A stretch of 64,000 nt of DNA from Rhizomys pruinosus (lineage: Eukaryota > Chordata > Mammalia > Rodentia > Spalacidae): positions 467,998 to 531,997 of the forward strand of contig VZQC01005910.1 in NCBI GenBank assembly GCA_009823505.1, read 5' to 3'. Both the position numbers and the translations under genes were made by a program. The notes beneath the pieces were generated by a model that worked only from the letters and a program-made list of their open reading frames with translations, searched no databases and was not told where the DNA came from. Numbering within the stretch: position 1 is the stretch's first letter; every line of letters begins with the position of its first letter. This document shows positions 44,956-56,790 of the stretch, in pieces.

Positions 44956-44990
44956 TATTATTATTATTATTGTTATTATTATTATTATTT
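44956..44990. repeat. (ATT)n microsatellite
   Basis: ATT trinucleotides with one GTT interruption. Confidence 0.95.
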
Positions 44991-45027
44991 TGTTGTTATT
45001 AAACTTCAGGTAAAAAATTATATCCCC

Positions 45028-45280
45028 AGCTTGTCTTAGTCTATTTTGTGTTTCCTGAGCAAAATGTCTAAGAGGGTAACATAAAGAAAAGAGGTTTGTA
45101 TAGGTCACAGTCCTGGAGACAGAGAAGTCCAAGATGAGTGGACTGATACTGCAACAACCTCAAAAGGTGATATCTGAGGGGATAATATGTACCAGGAACA
45201 TAGGTCCATGTGTGTAGAACAGGCCTTCTAATGCCAGTTGTATGGTAACTCATCTGACCAAGTTTTCCAAGGTTTTACCC
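45028..45280. mobile_element. Rodent interspersed repeat (family uncertain)
   Basis: 'cttagtctattttgtgtttc', 'aagaggtttgtataggtcac' and 'cagtcctggagacagagaag' are reminiscent of a common rodent repeat. Confidence 0.4.
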
Positions 45281-45429
45281 AATGAGGCAAGAAAGAAATG
45301 ATGCACAAGGGTAGTAACTCAGGATCTGGTCACTCACAGAGTCAAATCGTTTGTAAAATATGCTGTTTTAAGGAGCCAAACCACGTGTGGTTTAGTGGGG
45401 ATAAACCTTATACCACTCACATGTGTTTT

Positions 45430-45550
45430 TTTAAACAGGGTCTGCTATACCCCAGGCTGGCCTCAAATACACTGCATAGTTGGGGCTAGCCATGATCTCC
45501 TGACATCCTACCTCTCCCTTCTACATGCTTTGATTATAGCCCACTCAGCT
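45430..45550 (-). mobile_element. Very diverged B1-like sequence
   Basis: 'acagggtctgctatacccca' and 'ggctggcctcaaatacactg' recall reverse B1 text; later parts are poorly matched. Confidence 0.4.
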
Positions 45551-46090
45551 CTAAAAGAAGTATTGTCACATGTGTTTCATAAGGCATGTTACCTCCAAAG
45601 GTGGCACTTTGTCTAGAACAGCCTTAAAACCTTTTTCACCTGAAGCAGGTTATAAAACCCAGGAAAGCTCCCCCAAACCCCATAATCTCTTACCCTCACT
45701 GGGTTTCTCCTCCACATTGGAGGAAAGAGGTATCACAGAGACACTAAGAAGAATATTAGTGAATAAGCTTTGTAAGTTTCCCCAGTTTACTAGAATTAGA
45801 TCATATCGTGTATCCTCAATCACATTTCTACAGGACTATCTGTAGAAGTGACTTTGGGTTTCATTTCTGAAGTGTAGTTTGTCACACTGAACTTTCGTTA
45901 CGTAAACATGCCTGCAGTTTTCTTTTAATTCTATTTTTATAGTTATGTTCTCTATGAACCCTGTGCTGGAGGAAAAAGGATTTTACTTTTCCTAGTCTTG
46001 TTTTGTCCTTGGTCTAAAAAACTTGAAGAAAACCGCAGACAGTATTTCAGAGGGCTATTTGACAATGATCAGACTTAAAACATAAAGTGG
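45551..46090. other. Unassigned sequence
   Basis: Nothing recognised. Confidence 0.35.
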
Positions 46091-46206
46091 AGCCATTAAA
46101 ATGAGCATGTGGGTAAAGTCACTTGTTGTGCAAGCCTGTCAACCCAAGTTCAATCCCCAGAACAGCTAGTGGAAGGAGAGAACAGACTTCTGAAACTTAT
46201 CCTCTG

Positions 46207-46429
46207 GGGTCTGGAGAGATGGCTCAGCAGTTAAGAACACTGACTGCTCTTGCACCCAGGTTCAATTCCTGGCACTCACATGGTGGCTAATAACTGTCCA
46301 TAACTCCAGTTCCAGTGAATTCAACACCTCTTCCAACCTCTTTGGACATTGTATGACAGGGGTGCACCTACCTGCATGCAGGTAATATACTCAAGTACAT
46401 AAAGTAAAAATATTTTAAAAAAACAAAAC
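46207..46429 (+). mobile_element. B2 SINE nested in an older SINE
   Basis: 'gggtctggagagatggctca', 'aggttcaattcctggcactc' and an A-rich tail. The host sequence AAACTTATCCTCTG (46193) reappears as AAACTTGTCGTCTG (46430), a decayed 14-bp target duplication. Confidence 0.92.
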
Positions 46430-46471
46430 AAACTTGTCGTCTGCCCTCCACAAATGTACTGGGAATACATG

Positions 46472-46478
46472 TACACAC

Positions 46479-46521
<43 letters not shown>

Positions 46522-46531
46522 TACACACACA
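46472..46531. repeat. (CA)n microsatellite
   Basis: CA tract with one G interruption, forming the tail of the outer SINE. Confidence 0.95.
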
Positions 46532-46539
46532 CATCAGCC

Positions 46540-48376
46540 AATCAATCCATCAAAGCATGGCCTTGAAGGTTTGATATGGTTTATCAATTTATTTGCAGTG
46601 AGAATTTAGGCCACTATTTGTTGTGAATTTGACATATTTTTCTCCTCAGTAAAACAGTGGTGTTTTGAACCACATCTCATAAAGGAACAGTGACATAAAG
46701 AGGACTAAATGGAGAACTGTAAAGTGGTCATTGCATTTTAGAAGAAACTCCGGCTTAGACTCCTTCATTTCTTGCCGAGCCCTTTAAAGTGCTATTCAGC
46801 TGTATATTACTGGCAGAAACACTTGGCTTCCTAATAACTTCGTGGCCTGTCTCCACTTCCTCCAGTCTTCCCTATGCAAACAGACGCAAACAAATGCTTT
46901 GTAAATGCAGGACAAGAATGGCTACTCCATCAGCCCAGCCAGTAACCAGCTGTCCCCAGGTACCCATTCACAAAATTACTGACAATGCAAATCTCGATCA
47001 GAATAACAAATTTAGAAGGCATGATTCTTTAAGCTTACATTCATCCTACATAAATCTGTGGAGTTACCTGGCCTTGAATATATGTACATATGTCCACATC
47101 TTTATCAATCTCTGTGCACATCTCTGTATTTCATTTCCACAAATGCAAACATCTGCTGGAACCATATCAGTCTGAGTTTACTTGAGTTATAGCAAAGATT
47201 TAGGTGTTTTCCTTTTTTCCATTTAAAAACATTAGAAATGGAAAAATGTGTACCACAAAATTAATATTTATGTAAATGGATTTTCTCCATATAGAATCAG
47301 TCAAGTAAATCATCTGAAACTTAAAATGTATTCTTTGAGTGCAACCACCATGTTCCAAATGCTAACTTTATATTTTATAACTATTCATAAGCATTACTTT
47401 TTCAGTTTAGCAAAATAACAGTTTTACTCATGAGGTTCCAGTGTAATTTCATGTTTTATTAAATTTGTTTCCAGTCATGAAGAGTCATTTTGGCAAACAG
47501 ACAAGTAAACATGAATTCTTAGAGATGGACTAAATTAGATGTGGTTTTAGAACATTAATTCACAGTAATAATTATCAGTGTGAATCTTGTGTTGAATGTT
47601 ATAGAACCAGAGTTAAAACAATTCAAATTGTCTTACAAACCAATTTCACTTAAAAATGTTTCATTATCTATCTCCTAATTTTCTAGTTTATAGATATCAC
47701 CTACTAAAGCAGAAGTGTGTGTGTTTGTGTGTGTGTGATGGAGGAATATATGTTATTTTAATATACAATCAGGCACTTGATTATTTGTTTATTTTTAAGT
47801 CATTTACTCATTATGATTTTACCTAATTGATATTACAGTCCACAGAATTTTCCATGCTGTATTTAACTTCTGCTCTCTAAAATACGAGCAGTTTCTGATG
47901 TCATTAAAACAAACGTATAAATTAAAATGAACTTTTCCAGTAGGATTGCAATAGTTATATACATAGTCCATTGGTCTGTAGAAGGAGTCAGCTGATTTTT
48001 TTCGGTACAGGTTCAGATAGAAGACAGGCTCTTCTCTTTGAATTACATGATCTCTTCCCAGGCTATTCAGCTATGCTATTGTGAGACAAAGGAAGTTATT
48101 GATTTTGTATAAGTAAACATTAGGAGTGTACTGCAGTTAAGCATGTTATAGATATTAATTTTATGTCTCACATAATATTTGCGGCATAAAGTATGATTCA
48201 TCTTGATCAGGTTTGCCTAGATTGGGTAGATCATTCACAGTCTATAGTATCTTTGCTTCCTGTGGTATCAGGATTCTCTAAAGCTGAACTCTATGTGGCT
48301 ACACTTCTGTTGACCTATTTTCCTTCTGTGCCAGACCCCCGAGACTATCTGAGAACACTGTTAGTGTTACATAATG
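46540..48376. other. Repeat-poor block
   Basis: No SINE or L1 recognised; short (TG)n at 47717-47739. One candidate plus exon is listed separately. Confidence 0.4.
46866..46959 (+). other. Candidate plus-strand exon (coding or lncRNA)
   Basis: A strong acceptor (long pyrimidine tract ending CTTCCTCCAG) and a consensus-like donor CCCCAG|GTACCC bracket 94 nt that are open in one frame ('PYANRRKQMLCKCRTRMA'...). No family is recognised and the strand is opposite to the other candidates, so a noncoding transcript or coincidence is as likely. Confidence 0.15.
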
Positions 48377-48377
48377 A

Positions 48378-48600
48378 ATTTTTTTCATTTATTATTTTTT
48401 ATGTGTATGAATGTATTGTCTGCATGTAGGTTTGTGCACCCGTGTCCTGCAGTGCCGTGGAGGTCAAAAGAGGGCGTCGGATTCCCCTGGAACTGGAGTT
48501 AAAGACAGTTCTCAGCCGCCATGTGGGTGCTGGGGATCGAACCCAGGTCCTCTGCAAGAGCAGTCAGTGCTTTTAACCGCTAGGCCATCTCTCCAGCCCC
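48378..48600 (-). mobile_element. B2/B3-family SINE, young
   Basis: Reverse orientation with retained CpGs ('ctcagccgccatgtgggtgc', 'ggatcgaacccaggtcctct', 'taaccgctaggccatctctc'). Confidence 0.96.
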
Positions 48601-48744
48601 ATGTCTAGTATATTTTTTAATCAGTTATTATAATGCATTGTTATATTGTCAAAGGACTATTTCCAAAGCAATGGGTGGTAATTGAAGAGTAAGATACTTG
48701 GCCCTTGTATGGATATTTCTTTCCATTTCTGCCTTGCTTCCTCG

Positions 48745-48810
48745 CTCTCCTCCTCATTCTCCCTCTCTCTATCTCTATTTTTCTTTCTTTTTTCCTTTTC
48801 TTTCTTTACA
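48745..48810. repeat. Polypyrimidine tract
   Basis: About 65 nt of C/T, mainly CTC and TTTC units. Confidence 0.85.
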
Positions 48811-48885
48811 GAGCTGGGGCTAAAACTGAGGGTCTTTCCGATGCTATCCAAGTGTTTTAAACCTTCAAACAACGTGATTTCTGTG

Positions 48886-49177
48886 TGGCTGGGAGGATAG
48901 TTCAGTGGATAAGAGCACTTACTTGCCATGCACATATGGGGATCTGAGCTCAAATCCTCAGACCCATGTAATAAACCAGGAATGGCCACGGGTGAGCATA
49001 ACCCCAGCATTGTGGGGGGTGGAGACAGAAGGATCATTGGGACTTACTGGCTGCCAGCCCGGCTCCAGGTTAAGTGTGAGACCTTGTCTCAAAGGAATAA
49101 TTCTGAGATTGATAGAGTAGAATATCTCATGCCATGCTCTGGCCTCTGTATACCTCACAGGCATGAACAGCTACACA

Positions 49178-49212
<35 letters not shown>
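48886..49212 (+). mobile_element. B4 SINE (ID-B1 chimera) with (CA)n tail
   Basis: ID-like head 'aggatagttcagtggataag', middle 'acccatgtaataaaccagga', B1-like half 'accttgtctcaaaggaataa', end 'tctggcctctgtatacctca', CA tract 49171-49209. Confidence 0.92.
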
Positions 49213-49213
<1 letters not shown>

Positions 49214-49438
49214 TAAACTTAATTTTTAAAATTACTTTTATAGATGAGTGTATTGCTTATGTGTATGTAATTACACCTACATTGTGCAGGGTCCACAGAG
49301 GTCAGAAGAGAATGCTAGATCCCCTGGAAATGGAGTTATGGGTGGTTGTTAGTTACTGTGTGGGTTCTGGGATTCAAACCCAGGTCCTCTGCAAGAGCAT
49401 TCAGTACTCTTAACCACAGAGCCATCTCTCCAGCCCCA
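49213..49438 (-). mobile_element. B2/B3-family SINE
   Basis: Reverse orientation: 'tagatcccctggaaatggag', 'gggattcaaacccaggtcct', 'agagccatctctccagcccc'; directly abuts the B4 tail. Confidence 0.95.
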
Positions 49439-49574
49439 GAAAATTTAGAAAGTTTTAAGTAACTTAGAGGATATGAGTAGAAATTTGAATATGGATCAAT
49501 CTAAAATCATTTTATCTTCTTAGCAAGTAAGCCAGAAGGATGAGTTTCTTGTTCACCACAATCACTCATGGGGG

Positions 49575-49795
49575 GGGGGCGGTAAGATGGCTTGGTGGTT
49601 AAGAATATGTACTGTCCTTGCTGAAGGCTCCAGCTTAATTCCTAGCTTCTACCTCAGGTAGCTTTAAAATGCCTGTAACTCTAGCAGCAGGAGATTTGCT
49701 GTCCACTGTGAGCACTCACAGTCACATGCACATACCTACATATAGACATGTATACACAAAGTTAACTAAAAAAGTAAAAATAAACCTTTAAAAAG
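49575..49795 (+). mobile_element. B2/B3-family SINE, diverged
   Basis: 'gtaagatggcttggtggtta', 'agcttaattcctagcttcta', 'ctgtaactctagcagcagga' and an A-rich tail. Confidence 0.7.
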
Positions 49796-52275
49796 AAGAC
49801 TGTAAGATTTTAAGATACAGGGTTTTCAAAGTAAGGATTCTCTGCATTTGGAAAAATCAGTAAAAGCAATACCCCCCTATTTCCTTCTGCTCCTTTTCCC
49901 TGAAAGGGGGATAAAACCATTTCTGGAGAGGTCCCCTCCCCTATATCTGAAGGAAGAGAGAACTCATATAGCGGAAGATTCAGAAACACAGAAGGATCTT
50001 CTCCTAAAGACTTTGGCATCCTGCCCCCACGTTATTAACAGTACACACTCTCTTCACCCCCTCACCCTTGGCCTGTCCCTCTCCATGTCCCACCACTCTT
50101 CATCAAACCTCATCATGAGAACAATCACACAAATTCACCTGTTTCTTCGGGGCCTTCACTTCCTTCTGAATGTTTCTGTGTTGCTTAAAACCTACATTTA
50201 ATAAATTTGTCTTTTCTTTTGTTTGCCTGTCTTTTTTTTTTTTCTTAAGAACCCCAGCCAGACACTTTGCAAAGTGTGAGAAAAATACTCATTCATCCCA
50301 TACAAGACTAAGTTTTCAGCTAGCAAAAGAATTGATAAACATGTAAACAGTAATAAGTTTCCTAGATATTACTGTTCTTTTATGTATACCCAGGATATTT
50401 TAAAATTCTAACATTTAACCTTACTGAAAAGATCTGTCACTGAGAAAATAGTCCCAGGGAAAACCTGAAATCATGGTTCTTTTCCCTCCAGTATTAAGAG
50501 CCAAACTCTAACATTTCCTTTTTGATTTGTTAAGAGGAAGAGGGGGGGTGTCAGTGATTACCCACGGGAGTTCACTGAGACAACACAATTTGCATATCTT
50601 AACAGCCTCCCATGGTGCCCTGCAAGAAGAGAACAGTTGAAGGATATAGAGTTCCTTTTACAAAGAATAACCAGCGGAAATTACCACTGATGTTAATTTG
50701 AAACAGAATGAGATAGCCACACTACAGAGCCTTGAGACGGGCACAAAGAGGGCCTTCTCTTGTTCACAAGGTGCTGACAGTCAGGGTGAGCGCCCATCCT
50801 GTGCAGCTGATGTCAGGAAGGGCACATCCTTAAATCTCAACACCTGGACAGAGCTTGGGAGATTTTGAAAGACGCTTACACAGATGGTTTCTCATACTGA
50901 CACTGCAAAAAATCCCCAAAGGCATCTATCTGCAGCTGGCTCACTTAGGAACAGGGTTTGAAAAAAGAGGAAAAAAAAAAAAGAAGCTTTAAAATATATA
51001 TATTTTTAGAAAGGCTCATTTATCAGTGCAAATGAAGTTAAGCTGTTTAATAAATCTTTTTCTAAAGTCCCCATGTTGGGTAGATATTCTTTTCCCATGA
51101 TTGCTATTCTTGGGACTTGGGAAGCTTTGCATCGCCCTGAATAATGATAAGGCAGATCTGCCTCCTTGGGTCCCCAAATGCTGTCTGCAAAGAGAGAAAT
51201 AACATTTCCTAATTCTCCTACAGGATTCTATTCTCTAGTTGTTTTCTCTATTTAAAAAAAATGCCTTGTCCTCTAATTCACAGGTGATTTGAAATGGAAT
51301 CTCCTGGAAATGTTACAGATACATATTTAAGACGTACATCTATGTACCTTTCCTTCACCATGACTTTCCCCATCCGTCTGCTTGTCTCCAAATAATCAGG
51401 TCCTGTGCTTCTATTAAACTGGCAGTTGATGTCTCAAACATATGCAGATTGAAATACTGGCTAAAGGAAGCAACAAAGTGTTGTTCCCAAATGAGATGCA
51501 TAGTAAGGATGCAATACAGGAGAGAATAGTCACTATGTCAGAGGAGCATCTATAGAGCATTGGTATAGAGGACAGAGCAATGGGACAAGTTTACAAAGAG
51601 CTTAAGGGCATTGTCAGGCATCTAGGGCAAAGCCACCACCAAAAATTAATTTATTGTAGTAAAGTTCAGATATGCTGGCTTATGTCAAGACAAAAGCATA
51701 ACTCTTACCTCAAAGGGGATAACAGATAGTTTATTCTGGAAGCAATATGAGTGACCATGGTCTGGGAACATAGATTCAGGATACCCCCATTTCCATGTTC
51801 CAGCATGGTAACAGTTGTATTATGGTTTTATAGTAACAGAACAAAGAAAAGTCATGAATCAAGACAGTGTTCAAATACACTGGTGGATACATACATTCAG
51901 TAGGCAGGTCTTGGCAAAGTGGGGTTGTTTCTACTGCAGGTCTCAGGTGCTCTCTGGTGACATTCTTAGCCTTTTGATTGGTGAGATCTGGTGGTCTGCT
52001 AAGTTAACGCTTTTCGAAGTTTTTTTTTTTTTAATCTGTTAGTTATGGGATATTGGGTCAGATACAGAGCTGGAGAAGGCCCAAGATAAAATGTAAACAG
52101 GCTCTGAATCTGTAACTTTCCAAACTCTCCACAGTCATCGAAGTGTTAATCGGTTGGTCAACCTTGCAGGAAGTTCAATCCAAGATGCAGGATTTTTCTT
52201 GGAACTTTCTTTCACAATTGTAAAATTATTTATTGTAGTAAAATTCAGATATGTTGGTTTGATAGGAATCTTAAA

Positions 52276-52276
<1 letters not shown>
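49796..52276. other. Longest repeat-poor block
   Basis: No SINE or L1 recognised over about 2.5 kb. 50560-50960 is GC-richer with an octamer-like ATTTGCATAT and an E-box-containing stretch; 51000-51070 has TTAATAAAT-type sites. A plausible conserved noncoding region, unproven. ORFs here show no protein-like composition. Confidence 0.4.

Positions 52277-52312
<36 letters not shown>
52277..52312. repeat. (TG)n microsatellite
   Basis: Perfect TG tract on the tail side of the adjacent B4. Confidence 0.97.
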
Positions 52313-52313
<1 letters not shown>

Positions 52314-52585
52314 ACCTGTGATTGTGCATAATCTACCCACATGTTAAGGTCAGAAGAGGACTTTAGGTAGCCTGCTCAATTATGCTGTCTTATTCTTTAA
52401 GACAGGACCTCTTCCTTAGCATTTATCTACTAAGCTGGCAGTCAGTGAGAAAGCCCCAGCTATCCTCCCATCTCTATCTCCCATGATACTGGGGTGACAG
52501 CTGCATACCTGACCATACCTAGCTTTTACCTGGATTGTCATTCTTGACCAGCAAGCATTCTTACACACTCAGCTACATCCCCATC
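52313..52585 (-). mobile_element. B4 SINE, old
   Basis: 'gtcagaagaggactttaggt', 'aagacaggacctcttcctta', 'ggggtgacagctgcatacct', 'ctcagctacatccccatccc'. Confidence 0.8.
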
Positions 52586-53400
52586 CCCTTAAGACATATG
52601 AAGAATAAATAACAAACAGAAACTAGTTCCGCTTGTTATAAGTCCCTAGCCTGCACGCTGCATGTGCACTGTAATACTAAGTCTAAAAGGAAGAAAAATA
52701 AGAAACAAGATCCAGGTACTTGCTCTGTAAACACCATTTCTTTTAGGGTTACATGTTATGCTACCAGACTGCAAATCAGCCATACACCAAACAGCATCTC
52801 TAAACTGCAAAACTCAGCCTCAGCCTGAGGTATAATGGAGTTTTCATTCAGAGGAAGGAGATATCCCTAAAAGGAGGGCATAGTTTAGGGAGAACTGACC
52901 TAAGACTTATAGATGTAAAATAATGAGCATAGATTTTTGTATCTACCACAGGACATGGAAAAGAAATGAATATACAGTTAGTTATGTGAAGAAGACATGA
53001 AAACCTTGCCCCAAGGATAGAGGGACTATGTTGCAAGGATATTATTGATCATGATGGACTTATTTCTTCCTAAGTACATGTGAATTCATCAAGACAGGAC
53101 TGCAGACATCTTGAATGGTAACTGCCCTGGAATGAGCCAGAGTATCCCTACCTTTATTTTTCCTTTATTGTTCCCAGGCAAAGTGTAATAGACAAGCCAC
53201 TAGAGCAGTACATGGAGTTTTATGTCTAGAAATTTTCTTTCCAAATGACCATGACTTTACATTAACAAAATGAATCACATAGATGCTAGACAGAAGGAAG
53301 TTACTTTTGCTCTAACCCATAAATACAACCCTCTTGCTGACCCAAACCATAGTGATTCATCTGGTCTCACTATAGTTCTCCCAACAGTGGTTCCCCTGAT
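52586..53400. other. Unassigned sequence
   Basis: Nothing recognised. Confidence 0.35.
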
Positions 53401-53404
53401 TAAA

Positions 53405-53608
53405 TTACTGCTGGGATTAAAGGCATGCCTTACTAGGCTCCACCATAATTGTACCCCTTTTTTTTGTATTTTTGAGACAGGGTCTCCCTTTAGTCAAAGC
53501 TGTCCTGGAGCTCCCTAGGTAGACCAGACTGGCCTTGAATGCACAGAGATCCTCCTGCCTCTGCCTCCAGAGTGCTGGGATCAAAGCCCCGTGCCACCAC
53601 ACCTGGAT
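53405..53608 (-). mobile_element. B1 SINE plus an abutting B1 fragment
   Basis: 53405-53432 ('tgctgggattaaaggcatgc') is a B1 5' end in reverse. 53459-53608 is a near-complete reverse B1 with 'tttgagacagggtctccctt' and 'gtgccaccacacctgg'. Confidence 0.9.
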
Positions 53609-54206
53609 AGGGATGGATCTTGTGTCCAAAGTTTTAGTCTTTAGGTGAAACTCAATCTATATAAGAAATAGCATTTTATCACACACAATCAAAGGTTATT
53701 ATTAACAAAACCTTTCTTCAGAGAGTGCTATCAGGGAAGAAATTTGAAGTTAAAAATAAAGAAAAAAACAAGGGCTTACTGCTATTGTAAATATGCAACA
53801 CGTGAGTATTTTGGTTAATGAAGGAATGATTAGGAAAATAATTCAGACAAGGAAGCAAGAGAAATTCATCGTGAAGGAAATGAAATTCAAGGGACTGAGG
53901 CTGTAGCTCTGAAAAATGTTTCTTTTGATCAAATCGGGTCTGGCCAAGTGATGGAAGTCCTTGATAAAAGTGAGAATATGAAAATTGAATGAAGCCATTT
54001 TTACTATCTTAATTCTCTTAGAGAACTGATCTGATGCCAAAATTTGGTGATGCGGGGTGGGGAGGGGTCAATACACATCTCTTGTTCTTTGTATATAACA
54101 AGTTTATTTCCTACAATGTACTAAAAGGAATGACTAGCAGTGAAAAAAAAATAACTAAAAGGAATGACTAATACTCAATATCAAATTCTCAAAAAACAAA
54201 TAAACA
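53609..54206. other. Unassigned sequence
   Basis: Nothing recognised; a short duplication 'aaaaggaatgactag/aat' at 54122 and 54156. Confidence 0.35.
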
Positions 54207-54207
54207 G

Positions 54208-54430
54208 GGGCTGGAGAGATAGCCTAGCGGTTAAGAGCGCCAACTGCTCTTGCAGAGGACCTGGGTTCAATCCCCAGCATCCACATGGCGGCTGAGAACC
54301 ATCTTTAACTCCATTTCCAGGGGAACCCGACCCCCACTTCTGACCTCTGCAGCATTGCACGACACGGGTGCACAAACCTACATGCAGACAGTACACTCAT
54401 ACACATAGGAAATAAATAAAAATTAAAAAC
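54208..54430 (+). mobile_element. B2 SINE, young
   Basis: 'ggggctggagagatagccta', 'ctgggttcaatccccagcat', several CpGs ('catggcggctgag', 'cacgacacgggtgc') and an A-rich tail. Confidence 0.96.
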
Positions 54431-54664
54431 AAAAAAGAAAATCTTTAAAAATTTTAAAAAAACAACAAATGAACAAACATGGTAAATAATAACAATCTGC
54501 AATAGGAAACAAGAGGGTATATTACATATTTATGGACTACTTAATCTTGCTTTGTTTTGTTTACCATGAAAGAGGACACTTCAGATAGGGTAATGTATAC
54601 ATATATTGTAAAAGATGCTGAAGATTCAATATGCTTAAAGGTGTTGGTAGAGAATATTGTCTTC

Positions 54665-54720
54665 TGGATGGAGGCTGTAGCTCAGTAATAGAACACTTGA
54701 TTAGCATCACTGGAACTGTA
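54665..54720 (+). mobile_element. ID-like fragment
   Basis: 'ggaggctgtagctcagtaat' and 'agaacacttgattagcat' resemble an ID head; a GA-rich tract follows to 54840. Confidence 0.6.
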
Positions 54721-54840
54721 GGATGTGCAGGGAGATAGAGAAGGAGAGAGAGTGAGCAAGAAAAGACACATTGAGACATAAGAGAAACAGAACAAAACAG
54801 AGACAGAGAGAGACTGAGAGAGATAGAGAAACAGACACTA

Positions 54841-56340
54841 CCATCTTAATACCAAGTTCTCTGAATTTCTTGTAACTTGGTAGATGAGAAATTGGAAAGG
54901 TTTTGTAAAAATTCTTGGAGGTATTTTGGTAACCCCTTCTACGCATAACCCTGTAATAGATATTTTCATAGAGGTCAGCCTGTATCTGTTGAAACAAAAA
55001 AGAAATAACAACTCAAATGAAGTAAACAAACTATATAGAGATATTTTAAATTTATTAATTATTACAAAATAGTTTGAGGGAGGGTGAAACCAAAGGAAAA
55101 TAAAGAAAAGGAAAGTGTTACTAAGTTGTATATTGTATAAAATTATGTAGCCCCATCTGTCCAGATGAAATCTATGCTTGACTTACTGTTGAGTGTAAAA
55201 TGAAGAATAATATTTAATTATTGGCTAAAGGAAAATGCCAGAGCATGGGGAAATAAAAGTTCACAAAAGAAGAATTCGATTAGACCTGTAGGGTAAGACT
55301 TCTGTTTCCTTGGCTCCCGTGTGCTCCTGCAGATTTCAAATTGGTTAAATAGTTAGTAAGGTGACTGTAACATTGACCAGAAAATGACATAAATCCAGAA
55401 TTCATTATAAGGACTTAAATAAGCAGAAAGAAAAAGGGTTCAGTGGATCCAAGTTTATTGTGAGATGTCAGCATAATTAAATTTTCATCCGTTTGTTTAT
55501 TTAAGGAAGAATTAATTGCATCTCATATTACAGAGAATATAGTGACATAGTCAAGCTACCTGACTTCAGAGTAATATTTAAGTAGATCACTTGTATCTTA
55601 ATTGTCTTAAACAATTTATGGAGTCTTTGTTTATATGGGGTTATATCCAACTTGACACATTGGTTGTAACTGAGTCACTATTAACCAGATATTGAAAAGG
55701 ACCTCTTTCCTACTATAGAGAACTGACCATCTTTACTATCTAGACACCCCTCCTTAATGCTATTTGTCCACCTAATTATGTTGACTTCAATGTATGCATT
55801 GGCGGAAGGCATCCCAGTTAGCTGAATACATCCATTGACCAATTAATTGATCTTTAACCTTCTCTTACTGACAAAATATGATTTGCTTTCATGCAAAGAA
55901 AGTGAGCTAAATCTTTGTATATATCCAGATTTTTTTTACCATACTGTCATTGGTACATTACACCCCCAAAATTAATCATTTCATAGAAATATAATTTGAA
56001 TTTGAGTTAGAACTTGTCACTGAAGAAACCAAGGGACATTAAGGTCTACCGTGGGAATATGTACTTTTGTTGCTCATTTCCAAATCACTTTCTATCTGTG
56101 TAATGATTGCTTTACACATTACTGAAATATACAGTAGTACTATAATTTCCTTTGCAACCAAACTTTGCTTTCTTTGAAGCTTAACCTAGAATTTAGTATA
56201 AGCCTCAATTAAATAGACAAAGACAACCTAAGCAGACATGGCTGTGTAGAACAAGCATCTCTTCATGGCACAAGCAATCATTTTGTTTATTATTTAAGCA
56301 AAGATATACTGAAATTTACAAACCCATCTTTTCCATTGTA
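54841..56340. other. Unassigned sequence
   Basis: Nothing recognised apart from a possible decayed rodent repeat around 55630-55850. Confidence 0.35.
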
Positions 56341-56344
56341 CTGA

Positions 56345-56790
56345 TTGGCAGTTGATCAAGGATATAAGATTATACAGTACAACAAACAGTTACACTTAAT
56401 TGTCAAAACCTGGCACAAGCTAGGATCTCCTGGAATGAGGATCTCAATGAGGGATTTTCTATATTGGGTTGACCTGTGGGGCATTGTCTTAATTAAGTTA
56501 ATTAATATAGGAACACCCAGCTCACTGTGAGTAACACTGTTCCCTAAGCAGAGGTCCTCAACTGTGTAAGAGAGGAGAAATGGAGCTGAGCACTAGAAAG
56601 TAAGCAAGCAAGCATACACTCACTTCTCTCTGCTCTTGACATAGATGTGTGGTGACTACTGTTTGAAGTCCCTGCCTTGTCTTCTTCTCAGTGATGGACC
56701 GTAACCTGGAATAACCCTTTCCTTCCTAAGTTGCTTTCTGTCAGGGCAGTATACCTTAGCAAAAGAAATGAATGAAGGGTACATAGTATT
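56345..56790 (+). mobile_element. Rodent interspersed repeat (as 8.8 and 25.8 kb)
   Basis: 'ggggcattgtcttaattaag', 'acacccagctcactgtgagt', 'ccctttccttcctaagttgc' and 'tgtcagggcagtataccttag' follow the same order as the 25.83-26.23-kb copy. Confidence 0.6.

Larger units (their letters stand above)
46095..46531 (+). mobile_element. Old B3-type SINE interrupted by a B2
   Basis: Left part 46095-46206 ('agtcacttgttgtgcaagcc', 'gttcaatccccagaacagct') and right part 46430-46531 ('tgccctccacaaatgtact' plus a CA tail) are the two halves of one element. Confidence 0.85.

Noticed and set aside
46789..47175. 128-residue plus ORF as a complete small gene
   Set aside because: No signal of coding constraint is visible over most of it; only the 94-nt segment with splice sites is retained as a weak candidate.
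48928..49413. 161-residue plus ORF
   Set aside because: It crosses a B4 SINE, a (CA)n tract and a reverse B2/B3 SINE.
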